A stretch of 64,000 bases of DNA, from positions 891,050,184 through 891,114,183 of the forward strand of contig CM062817.1 in assembly GCA_031772625.1 (NCBI GenBank), in the 5' to 3' direction. The position numbers were made by a program, and so were the translations under genes. Each line of letters opens with the position of its first letter. Position 1 is the first letter of the stretch. Of the stretch, positions 31,905 to 42,736 are shown piece by piece. The DNA comes from Pinus tabuliformis. Lineage: Eukaryota > Streptophyta > Pinopsida > Pinales > Pinaceae. The notes below the pieces were generated by a model. The model made no database searches. It was not told the origin of the DNA and was given only the letters and a program-made list of their open reading frames with translations.

Positions 31905-34610
31905 AGCTGCATATTATGACTTTGTGGGCCAATATTGAGAATAAAAAGGATATATTTTTGAGGATGGGCAGCTAAAATGGATTACTTACAAGGTATAAAC
32001 ATCAAGCAAGGGAAAAACAAGGACAGGAAGGACATCCATGAAATCTAAACTCTATGTTATGAAAATGGTCATTATTTCATAGCTAGTATTGATTCACAAT
32101 GCTCCGGGCACCATTAAAGAAGTTTTGTCTTAGCACAAGTATTTGAGCAGGTTCTATGGTTGATTTAATTCATTTCATGTGATTAAAGAGACAACATGGT
32201 CAGAAGAAGGATTCAAAGACAAGCATAAGAATGAAACTCTAAAAAGGAGGAACTTTGTCTCCTTGTTTTTACTACTCAACTTCTAGAAGAGTTTCTGAGT
32301 AGTTGAAAACTCATCTATGAAAAGTGAAAGAGGTTTTGATTCCTAAGATACTAAAATACAAAAACCTCTTCCACTTTCTTCAAATCCATTATGAGCTGGG
32401 AGAAATGAATGACCAAACTTGTGCTACGAAGTTGTTGTAGGTGCAGTTTTTCACAAGCATATTTCTCTTGTTTTACACATGTTTTTCAAAGACATATTAT
32501 GGGAAGTAGGAAAGGTATTTCAAAAAAAAGGAGACTTTTTTGTTCAGCACGGATCGGTCTACAAAAATATCCTTCAGTTTTTCCAAATACATTTTTTGTG
32601 AGAAGATATGAGCTCTGTCCGAACACCTATTTTTTAGCTAGAACAGAGCAAGGAACAGTCTCCTAGTTTCTAGGAACAGTAAAAAGGATGAGTCATCAAG
32701 GGCTAGCTGGAGGGTTATGAGCACCATCAAATTCAAATTCATGGAGTTATAGGTGTCAAATAATTCTTTAAATGTTTAGATAATGTTGTTGTAATCATAA
32801 TAAGGAGTTACACTCCTAGTTGTATTAGGTCTCTAGGACTGCTAGTTAGCTGTCATTTGTATTAAATAGTTGGTTTTAAGTGTCAATAGGTGTCAAATTA
32901 GGAGGAATTCGAATTCCCCTCATGCTGGAGGAAGGAATCTACATGAACTCTATATATGGGAGAAGAACTAATGTATTAAGGGTTGGAATTTTTTGTAAAG
33001 AACTCTCATATTGTGCTTTTGTGTAAGACTCTATTTTAAGCAATACAGTATTTGGATTTGCTTCTCAGGATTTAGAAGGAATTCAATGCTCAAAATTTCT
33101 TATGGTTCTCTTCTCATTACTCACAATGGTATGAATGTATGATTACTTAGAATTCATTAGTTATGCTCTAACTTCCTTCATACATTTGTAGATTGTGTTT
33201 TCCTTTATGCTTCTGATGTACTCTCCATATGTTGAATTCTAGATGCCCTGACTTCCATGTAAAGATAATACTATTGTCATACTGAAGCATTTCTTGACTC
33301 CATAAGCCCAATGAATGTTTACTGATCATGTTCAACCATTCATATTTCTTCACTTGTTTCATAGAGTTAGCCATCTAATCTTTATCAAAATCTTTAACCT
33401 AGTGAGAGAGCCCTCTCAGGTTGAGGAGGCTAAGCCTCAGCCAAAAGTTGGTTTGAAAGAGTTACACAAGGTCTACCTGATCAACAGCCTATCAGGGGTG
33501 GGTTTTGTGATAACATATTCCTCCATCAATCACACTAGCTCGGAGTTACAAGCAGCCAAGTCATGGATATCAAAAGGCAGTAGAGCCAGTGATAGTTAAA
33601 GAGCCAGTTTATCTCGAGTTTGCGATTCGAACCTCCCTATATTTAAGGAATTCATTGGAGACTTCAGTTGTATAAATAATGAGGCCTAGAGCCTCAGTAG
33701 GATTCAAATTTTTTCTATAAAAACACTAGTCATTTTCGATTTAAAGACTTGTGGAAGACCTTGTGATGTAATTTTCTGTTTTGATAATGAGAATGAGCAT
33801 TTCCTTGATCCAGAACTAAGTTGACTCAGAGGGCTAAAGCTCTTGGGTTAGGGCCCAACCCTAGTAGCAAAGGCTCCTCTTCTTGTACTTTTATGCTTAG
33901 TTGATTTCATATATTAATGGTTGAATTGTCTTTAGCATTATTTCATTGCAAGTAGTTGTGGATTTGATTAGTTTGCTTCCATTTGTGCCTTACTTCAGCA
34001 GTAGCTTAGAAGAGATAAAATAATATCAAAAATTTGTCAGTAGGTGGATTTTGCCTCACTCCTCCCTTCAGGGTTCATGGTTTGAGGAAGGAACCCCTAT
34101 GCAGCCCCAAAAAGACAAAATTCTGATTTCTCATGGAATTTATGGTTTTCTGTTACTTAGGCCAGCATTTTATTAGTTTGTAAGAATAGTATTTGATTAC
34201 CATTTCTTCTATCTTTATTCTTACATTAGATCTCATCAAGGTTTCATATTATTCTACAAGTTTTCTCATGCATGAAATAGGCAACTAGCTCATAAAAGTT
34301 TGTTTTCATTAGTTAATTGAAATCCTTCTTGCTTACATGATTCATGGATAAATGTCAATGATTGATGCAATGTAGGATTTTTAGAAGTATAGATATATTT
34401 CATGATTATCACCTTCTTTCACTACATCCCCCACTAAATTCATCATTCCATAAGCATACTTCTTCAAGCTTGTTGAGAAAATCCAACCATCTCATAACTT
34501 TGGTTTTGAGCTTTGTAGTCATCATAGGCACCCCTTGCCTCATTCCATCCAAAAAACACCTTCCCTAAGCCTTACATCACCTTCCAAACCCCTCTTTTTT
34601 CTCTCAGCTG

Positions 34611-34690
34611 TATCCTGTAGGAATACAGGGGATCCTGTAGGAATTCAGGACATCCTGTAGAAAATATTAAGACATCATGTAGGTTGACCT
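34611..34690 (+). repeat. 20-bp CCTGTAGGA repeats in B 5' LTR
   Basis: ATCCTGTAGGAATNCAGG recurs with a 20-bp period at 34612, 34632 and 34652, with a weaker copy at 34674. The matching array in the 3' LTR is at 46792-46862. Confidence 0.8.
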
Positions 34691-35295
34691 ATAGTGGCCA
34701 GTTTTGAGGCTGAATTATGGAAGAAGCCCATAGAAAACTAAAAAAGGACCCCTACTTTCGTCCCAAAGCCTTCTGACCATTCACCATCATCCCTAAGCCA
34801 CCTTCCACATCACTGAAGGAAGTTAGCTTTCACACTTTCACACAAAAAAAGACAAAAATAAAAACAAAGTTATTTTGTTAATTTACATGCACAACAGTAG
34901 AATGTTTGATGTTTTAATTTGCATGCCTATGACAATGATTGCATACATGTTAACTTAGAATTCTTTTGAAGCGAAGCCTCTTAGCAATTAATTAGGTGTG
35001 TTTAAGCATTTTATTTCATTCTTTTTCCTTACTGCAATAGATATGATTTCTTTTATTGTAGATTTCTCTTTTCCTCAATAGTAATCAAGCTTCTTCTGAA
35101 CCAACAGAAGTCTGGTTTGAAAAACCTTAGTGGTCTATCACCAGCTTAGTAGTGACAAAGAGAAAACCCATCACATTTACTTGTGTATACAAAACTGTCA
35201 CCTCCAAGTTTGTATGAACCCTGGGTTGATAAAGTAAATTCGATAGCCCCAGGAGTTGTAGAATTATTGTTGCAATACTGGTGCTCATCACTTTT

Positions 35296-35313
35296 TGGCA
35301 CTGTTGTTGGAGA
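35296..35313 (+). promoter_or_regulatory. Degraded tRNA-Asp primer binding site of element B
   Basis: TGGCACTGTTGTTGGAGA lies five bases after the 5' LTR. It differs from the usual Athila site (TGGCGCCGTTGCCGGGGA, from family knowledge) at five positions, all C-to-T or G-to-A. Compare the near-perfect site in element C at 52402-52419. Confidence 0.75.
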
Positions 35314-35486
35314 GGTGTCTAAGTAATATGTGATTTATGTTTTTTTTCTTCCATTTCTTATATTTGAAATTCTGCTATTAGCTTCATTTCTGCAAAAGTA
35401 ATTTAGTTTGCTTTATTTTCCATTATGAAAGTGAGATTTCATTCAAGAAGTTAGTTTTCATTTAGTGAGTTAGTTCCATTCAATTA

Positions 35487-37130
35487 GTGATTTCAATTCT
35501 ACAATTATTTTCAAAGCTTGGAAACAACAGAAAACAAAACAAAAACACCTCTTTCATGCCTCGTAGGAATAGGGATAACTTAGGAAAACTTCTACCCAAT
35601 ACCCCCACCGCTTCAAACAGCCAAACTTCCCTCTTCTTCGGTAGTTATGAATTAGAGAACCCCTTAGGTGAACAACAAGAGATATTTGAAGAGCCTACAG
35701 GGGGAGAGGAAGAAGGAGAACCCATTCCAATTGACCCAATGGTTGAAAATAAAAATGACAGAGAGGATAGAGAAAGAATTGAGGGTTCCTTTCCCTTCAT
35801 AGAAACTAATGGGGATACCAAGATGAAGAATATAAGCCCCTCTGTTCTTCCTCATTTCCATGTCCCGACCTCAGAAGATCCAGACACTTTCTTGTTTGAG
35901 TTTGTTGTCATATGCAGAGCCTATTATTACACCAATGATGAGCAGAAGTTGAAACTATTCCCATCCACTCTCAAGGATGCAACTTTGCACTGGTTCATGG
36001 GTTTACCCGGGGATAGCATCACAACCTGGGCTCAGATGTAGCAAGCCTTCAACAACAAGTATCGAGACTATTACAGGTCCAAAGGCACTAAAGAGGAAAT
36101 TTTTAGGATGACCATAGGGCATGATGAATCCCTAAAGGATTATGAAGAAAGATTCCAACTTAGTTACAAAAGGGCCAAGTGCACACTTGATCCTGAGTGA
36201 CTAAATCTATTCATGCTTAGAGGGGTAAGGGAAGATCTTCTGGATACCCTAAACTTGTTAGCAGGAGGGGACATCTACCAAATAACCTATGAAGATATCA
36301 AGACTATATTTAGGAACCATTCTAGGGCAACTAGGAAAAAGGGTAGGGGTAGTCAACCTACGGTAAATCCATCCTCTTCCAATACATCCATCAAGGGTGA
36401 AATTGGAAATATGATGTAATATTTCAAGAGTGAGATGGTGCAAACCCTTTCCCTACAGATGGACACTATGTACATCAAGAGAAAGCAGGAAGAAGCCATT
36501 TTCTGCCCTAGATGCACAAGGAGGCACCCTAGGAATAAATGTCCACTAAATTTGATTGAATTCTATTCAGTCTGTGAATAAAACCATGCCATGGACAAGT
36601 GCCCTTCTCTACCTGGACTAAAAGTTGTGTATCAAGGAACTGAAGGGGTGACTGAACAACTCTGCTACATAAATCAAAGGAGACCTCATGGGCCTCAGCC
36701 ATACCAACAGGGCATGCAAGGTTCATCCCATGCCTATTACAACCCTAGCTAGACCACATCCATTCCCTCTTGGGCCTCCCCTTCTCATCCTTTCCTGGTC
36801 TAAACCTCCTCCTTGGTATTTTTCACCTAAGTACCATTCCCAACCCACCAACCAGTCATTCCAACCATATGCTTCGCCATAGCCTCAGTGGAATGCACCG
36901 CCCTAGGAGTGGAGGCCCCCATACAACAATGCTCTAGCTTTATTTCCTTCACCACATACTCAACCACAGATTTTACACCCTGCTCCACCTAAACCACCCC
37001 AGATGACTTCCCAGCCAAATCTAAAACCGAACAACAGACAGGCACACCAAGTGTATAATGGAGAGACACCCTATCCCGCTTATGCTGTGGAGATTCAGGA
37101 AATCAACCTGAGATCTGGGAGAGTACTCCC
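35487..37130 (+). pseudogene. Element B gag, broken
   Basis: Capsid/nucleocapsid precursor. The frame opens at 35487 with an acidic N-terminus. The gag core includes LPHFHVPTSEDPDTFLFEF, KLKLFPSTLKDATLHWFMGLPG and, after an in-frame TAG at 36039, YKRAKCTLDPE and MLRGVREDLLDTLN. Two zinc knuckles of the CX2CX3HX4C type follow: CPRCTRRHPRNKC at about 36500, and a second near 36568 with a stop inside it. A Pro/Gln/Tyr-rich tail leads to the LRSGRVLP motif near 37110, which marks the gag-protease boundary in Athila elements. At least five in-frame stops and one frameshift near 36750 are visible. Confidence 0.88.
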
Positions 37131-38115
37131 GGATAACCAACCTTTACCTCCACCTAGGGAGAGTGAGGAGGAAAGAGAGGAAAGCATGCATAGAGTAAAT
37201 CCACCACCCTTTCCTGAGAGATTAACTCAACCAATCCAACCTACCCCGGAAGAGAATGAACTTATGGGTGAATTGAAAAATCTACGTGTCAAAATTCCAC
37301 TTCTCCAATCCATAAAGGATGTACCTATTTACAACAAGTTGATTAAGGAGAAGTGCTTCAAACATCCAAGGAGGCGAAAAAGAGACACCCCTCCCATTAA
37401 TGTCATTGGACAGTTATCCGACTTAATGTTGGGGCAAGTAATTTGCCTGAAGTATTTGGACCCTGGAATCCCTTTAGTAGATGTGCACATCAATGGCACC
37501 ATTGTCCCACACACTTTGATTGATCTTGGGGCTGCCATTAATGTAATGAATAAGGACACCATGCTCAAGCTCAATCTCCAAGGTTCATTGAGAAAGACCA
37601 CAACAATATTGCAACTTGCAGACTGTTCCACAGTGACCCATGAGGGGATTGTGGAGGATGAGGTGGTCTCCATTGACTCTTGGTAGTATCCTGCAGACTT
37701 CCTAGTTCTCTAGCCTAAGGCCAAGCTTACTGGTTACCCTCCCATCCTTCAGAGGCCCTCGTTAACCACTGTTGATGCCTACATTAGCTATAGGGATGGA
37801 AATATGACTATAAAAAATGGGCATATGTCCAAGCAGTTAGTCATGTACCCTCCAGCTCATCCATCTCTAGAACATGACTTACCTTTATGGCTAGAAGAGG
37901 AGGAGGAAGATGGAGTCTACTCAACCCAACTCTATACTGTAGAAACAACCATGGGAGGAGGACAACTGGATGAAGATTATTTAATTGAACAAATACTCCA
38001 AAGTCCAACTCCCAGCACATTGTCCTTAGAGGAAGTAGTAGAGGAAACCCATAACAGCCATCAAATTGATATATTCTTAGTTGATTCAAGCCCTACCTAT
38101 GTCAAAACCATATAA
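37131..38115 (+). pseudogene. Element B protease region
   Basis: Retropepsin-like domain that would cut the gag-pol polyprotein. The active-site box is TLIDLGAAINVM (near 37515), where DLGA replaces the usual DSGA/DTGA, as is common in Athila elements. The preceding block (PPFPERL...ELMGELKNLRVKIPLLQ) is a typical Athila linker. A TAG at 37684 and further stops near 37711 interrupt the stretch that would lead to the GRPWL-type second block, and a TAA at 38113 ends the frame. Confidence 0.85.
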
Positions 38116-38133
38116 TTCAGCCCCGAGAGAACT

Positions 38134-39590
38134 TTGAAAATCAACCCATCTCTTTCTGTACACCAAGAAGAAAAGTTGTGCAACATGCTAAAGGAACATT
38201 TGGATGCCTTTGCTTGGAGTTACAAGGAAATGAAGGGAGTGCACCCCTTGGTGTGTACTCACCACATTTATATCAAAGAAAGTTGCAAACCAATTCGACA
38301 ACCCCAAAGGAGAATGAATCCAACTCTCAAGGATATAGTCAAAGAAGAACTGCAAAAGTTGCTAGATGCAGGATTCATTTACCCTATCTCGGATAGTGAA
38401 TGGGTCTCTCCTTTGGTGTTGGTTCCAAAGAAAAATGGGAAGTGAAGGATTTGTGTCGACTACAGGGAGTTAAACAAGCAACAATGAAGTACCATTTCCC
38501 TCTACCTTTCAATGACCAAGTGCTAGATGACCTGGCAGGGAAAAAGTTCTTCTCTTTCCTAGATGGGTTCAGCAGGTACAATCAAATCCAGATCAACCTG
38601 GAAGACGAGGATAAAACCACCTTCACTTGTCCTTGGGGTACTTTCACTTATAGGGTCCTTCCTTTTGGACTATGAAATGCCCCTGCCACTTTCTAGAGAG
38701 CAGTCCTGAGTATCTTTTTTGAGCTAGTCCATCATGCAGTAGAAATTTATATGGATGATTTTACACCCTATGGGTGTGATTTCTAGGAGGTTCTATCCAA
38801 CTTAGGTAAGGTGTTGAACAAATGCATTGAAATGAACCTATCCCTTAGTCTCAAAAAATGCGAGTTCTTGATGACTGCAGGGACTATTCTTGGTCATTCA
38901 ATATCTCAGAAAGGACTACAGGTGGACCCAAATAAGATAGCCATCATCTAGAGGGTCCCACCTCCGCAAAAATAGAGAGATGTCAAGAGTTTTCTAGGTT
39001 TAGCTATATACTATCGGAGGTTTATAAAAGACTTCAGCAAGTTAGCTTCTCCTTTATTTGGGTTGTTGGCCAAAGAGTTTGAATTTTTATGGTGAAAAAG
39101 ATGTCAAGAGGCCTTAGACACCTTGAATGATAAGTTGACCACTGCACCTATTCTTCGAGGCCCAAATTGGGCCCTTCCTTTCCATATACATGCTGATGCC
39201 TCTCACAAAGCCATAGGAGCTGCTCTAGGCCAGATAAATGACAAGTTACCTTATGTATTTACTTCATCATTAAGAATCTGTCAAAGGCCAAATTGAACTA
39301 CACAGTGACCGAAAAAGAACTCCCAGCTGTTGTGCATTCATTGAAACAATTTAGGCATTACATTACCGATTACCAAACATTTGTACATACTGACCATGTT
39401 GCAATTAAATACCTGATGAATAAACCAGATGTGAATACCTGGATTATTAGATGGTTAATTTTATTATAGCAGTTTAATCTAACTATTATTGATAAGCCTA
39501 GCAAGAAGAATGTTGTTGCCGATTTTTTGTCCAGATTAAATTTGCCTGTAGGGGAGGAAGGAATGGACAATGATCAATTACCGAATGAAC
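38134..39590 (+). pseudogene. Element B reverse transcriptase and RNase H
   Basis: Ty3-type RT with KEELQKLLDAGFIYPISDSEW and VLVPKKNGK, then RICVDYRELN, FFSFLDGFSRYNQIQ and the catalytic YMDDF at about 38750. Connection and RNase H regions follow: FLGLAIYYRRFIKDFSKLA, then APILRGPNWALPFHIHADAS with its catalytic Asp kept, then TEKELPAVVHSL and HTDHVAIKYLMNK. It is broken by a TGA where NGKW is expected (38443), a frameshift near 38480, several TAGs (for example at 38694) and a shift near 39265. Confidence 0.92.
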
Positions 39591-39639
39591 ACCTATTTGC
39601 ATTTGAATTCTCTCTCCATGGCTTGCTACCATAGAAAAC

Positions 39640-40811
39640 TACTTGGTGTCTGCACAGTTCCAACTGAATTTTTCCTCCAAAGAGAAAATCAAGATTGTGA
39701 GGAAGGGCTCCCCATTCACTTGGATTGGGGGCAACCTCTTCAAGCTAGGCCTGGATCAAATTCTAAGAAGATGTGTCAGGGAGGAGGAATTCTTTGACAT
39801 CCTTCTGACCTATCATGATGGGCCTTGTGGAGGCCACTTTGTAGCCAAGAGGACAACATTCAAGGTGTTACAAGCTGGTTATTATTGGCCCACTCTTTAG
39901 CAGGATGTGAGAAGGTATACTAGTCAGTGTGATCGGTGCCAGAGGATGGGAAGGCCTACCCCAAGGGATGAAATGCCTCTGAAACCTCAAGTGACTTTCG
40001 AGCCATTTGACCAGTGGGTCATGGATTTCATTGGATCTATTGACCCTCCATCCAGGCAAAAGAAATACATCATTGTGTGCATTGACTATTTGACCAAGTG
40101 GGCTGAAACTAAGGAAATCAAGGTAGCAATAGAGGAGAAAGTGGTTGAGTTCTTAAGGGAAAATGTATTTTATAAGTTTGGGTACCCTAGAGAATTGGTC
40201 ACTAATTAAGGCAGCTAGTTTACATCTAACATGATTGAAGACTTGTTAAGCCAACACAAGATCAAGCATAGAAAATCCACTCCTTATCACCCACAAGCTA
40301 ATGGGAAAGTGGAGGTGACCAATAGAGCGCTGGAGGGAATTCTGACCAAAGTAATTAGCAGTAGTAGAAAAGATTGGGTAGATAGATTAGTTGAGGCCAC
40401 TTGGACCTACAATACCACCTAGAAGACCACCACACGATTCACTCACTATGAGTTGTCTATGGTAAGAAGACCTTGATGTCCATTGAATTTGAGTACAATA
40501 CATTAAGAATGGCAACAAAACTAGATCTAGATCTCACTGGTGCACAAAAAGAGAAATTGCTCCAGTTGAATGGGCTAGATGAGTTTAGAATGCAATCCCC
40601 CCTACACGCAGAGGTGACTCAAGTTCAAAGGAAGATCTGGAATGACAAGAACATAAAGGACAAAAAATTCCAAGAAGGTGATTGGGCTTTGTTATATGAC
40701 TCCAGATACAAAGATTTTAAAGGCAAGTTAAAGAGTAGATGGTTAGGGCCTTATGTCATAGAGAAATGTCATGATAATGGTTCAGTGCAGATAAGAACCA
40801 TTGATGCATAG
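39640..40811 (+). pseudogene. Element B integrase, catalytically damaged
   Basis: Ty3-type integrase. The HHCC zinc domain is YHDGPCGGHF...CDRCQRMG (39815-39955). The core has its first Asp in WVMDFIGSI, but the second catalytic position reads VTN followed by a stop (about 40198-40209), where VTD is expected. The Glu of the DDE triad is kept in NGKVEVTNRAL. The C-terminal GDWALLYDSRYKDFKGKLKSRWLGPYVI block resembles the GPY/F region. In-frame stops occur at 39898, 40207 and 40420, with a frameshift near 40450. Confidence 0.9.
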
Positions 40812-42736
40812 GCTATTTATTTACTTGTAATGGGCATAGATTGAAGGTTTACAAGAAGCCCTTGAAAAATCAAGAATTCATTGATGGAATCAGCAAGACA
40901 ATGATGGTGGTGTAGCAAGTCTCAGCTTCTACCTCATCAAGTCACTTAAAAAAAAAAAGACTCAGGTGAAAACCTCCATGAGGCACCTGAGTCACATTAT
41001 TGGGTTGAAAACTTCTTGAGGCGGCCCAATGGCATAAAAAAAAAGAGAAATAAAAAGATCTCTGGGTGAAAACCTCTGTTGAGGCGCCCAGGGGAAGCAA
41101 CTAGGATGAAAACCTCTTGGAGGCAAACTAGTTGCTTTCAAAAAGAAAAATAAATAAATAAGAGAAAAGAAAACTTTGAAAATATTGTTTGCAAGTCAGC
41201 AGGAGGAGGATCAAAGCAACAAGAGAGTATCAAAAGGACCTATACAGTTCATTTTTTCATTCCTCCATTTCATATCCTTCATCATTCCATCATTTTTTTA
41301 CTCATTTAGCTCAGTTTGAAAGGGTTCTGTGTTTTCTACAGGATTCCTTGTAAACCTACAGGATTCCCTGAAAACCTACTAGATGATCCTGTAGGAGTTA
41401 CAGTGTCTTGGGAATCCCAAATAAAGTGACACTAGAGCAAGGGGATGACCTGCTTATGTCAAAAAAATAAATGTCTACTTCACCATCTCATCACCATGCC
41501 TCTCTCCACCATGATCACCCCTGCATTCATCTAACAAAATGAATTTCAAAAAATTTACAGTTTTCAAAAAGAAAAAAAGAAAGAAAAAAACAGATAAAAG
41601 AGGATGAAGATAGAGAACAAGGGGACAACACCTAAAAGATATACCTCTCATTCACTAATCCCTAGACCCTTCTCTACCCATGCCAACCATCCTCGTGCTC
41701 CATAAGTGAATAAATGATTAAAAAATTTGAGGGAGAGGTAGCTATAGGATATCCTCTAGCAGCCTATCCCACAAAACAAAAAATCATAGGTTGTAGTCAA
41801 CTTCAACATGGAGATCCAGAGGTCAAAGAAGCTCCTCTAGATCTTAGCATCAGGATCATTAGCATTAATATCCAGTACATGCACATCAAATAAAAACATC
41901 AAAGGACAATAAAAAAGAAGAAGAGAAAAACACATGCAGCTAATACACAACAAGGACTTCACTCTTCAACAAACAACATCAAGGCATCAGTACCACAAGT
42001 ATGTATCTCCCCTCCACTCTCTTGTTAGCATAATATGATCAAACATGTAAATTTGTGAAAGAGTTGGTTTTATAAGCAAAAGTTGGCCAGTTAACTTGGC
42101 CACCTTCACTTAGTCAACAAGGAGAATATAATTAGTTCTTTCACACATGGCAGCAGTCGAGTCAAGAGAAAGGAGAGATGAGGTCGAAACTAGTTAAACT
42201 ACGGATGGCCAAAGTGGGAGTTGATTACGAGCTAAGGAGAATGATGTTTTGGTAGTGGGACCAATGGTCCAAAAATGGATACTCATACTTCAACTGCCAG
42301 CACACCATCCCACTCAAATCACCCATATGAGGAAATAAAATGTTGATTCCCATGCATAAGAGGCATTCACATTCTTGAGCCTACACCAAAGCAAATTTGC
42401 TCTCGGCCCTGAAGAAATCTACAGGAAAGACAATCAGTGTTTTTTCCAACGCAGGAGCACCTACAAGATCCTACAGGATACAGAACAACACCTACAAGAT
42501 TGGAAATGAGCATTTTTAAAGGAAAAAACTAGAGGTTGGCTTTGTCAGGTAGTGACAAGGAGGTAGGCTATATACTTTCCAACATTTTCTGAGTGAAAAG
42601 AATATAGAAAATCCTTCTATTTTGATTGAAAAATATTGTGGTCTAAGGGAATTGTACACTGAATTTTCATTTAAAATTCCCCATCCATTAAATTTAGTAT
42701 TAGACATATACAACCCTCCACATCCATCAGAGAAAA
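40812..42736 (+). other. Element B spacer between pol and second ORF
   Basis: A 1.9-kb noncoding interval. It holds the hairpin array at 40959-41138, A-rich runs (for example around 41036-41056 and 41150-41180), CCTACAGG/CCTGTAGG motifs at 41338-41395 and 42418-42500, and no supported ORF. In Athila elements such an interval may carry a splice acceptor for the downstream ORF; I did not identify one. Confidence 0.6.
40959..41138 (+). repeat. Array of four structurally matched hairpins
   Basis: Four consecutive stem-loops (40959-40993, 40999-41030, 41060-41093, 41094-41138) share one design. Each has an outer stem of 9-15 positions ending in a G-C pair, an AAAA bulge on the 5' side only, an inner stem CCTC:GAGG (CTTC:GAGG in the second) and a loop of 2-4 bases. 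The outer-stem sequences differ between hairpins but remain complementary, with G-U pairs in the second and third and two internal mismatches in the fourth. Confidence 0.85.

Larger units (their letters stand above)
31195..33515 (+). mobile_element. Insertion D: solo-LTR-like element
   Basis: A 2,321-bp insertion in B's 5' LTR, absent from B's 3' LTR. Its ends are TGTTATCAC and GTGATAACA, a perfect 9-bp inverted repeat, and it is flanked by a perfect 5-bp duplication TATTC (31190-31194 and 33516-33520). TG...CA ends with a 5-bp TSD fit a solo LTR. A TATA-like TATATATGG at 32951-32959 suggests plus orientation. I found no second LTR copy, primer site or pol inside it. Confidence 0.85.
30912..35290 (+). 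repeat. Element B 5' LTR, split by insertion D
   Basis: It starts TGATGAGCC and ends GCTCATCA. About 2,053 bp remain once the 2,321-bp insertion at 31195-33515 and one TSD copy are excluded. A TATA box (TATAAATAA) lies at 33671-33679. A run of 20-bp CCTGTAGGA repeats lies at 34611-34690. It corresponds segment by segment to 45383-47478. Confidence 0.9.

Noticed and set aside
31195..33515. Insertion D as a cut-and-paste DNA transposon
   Set aside because: The inverted repeat is short, the ends are TG...CA and the duplication is 5 bp, which fits an LTR better than hAT (8 bp), Mutator (about 9 bp), PIF (3 bp) or CACTA (3 bp). Not fully excluded.
40959..41138. Hairpin array read as a CRISPR array or tRNA cluster
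   Set aside because: The units are unequal, the variable parts are paired stems and not spacers, and no cloverleaf can be formed. The plant retroelement context also excludes CRISPR.
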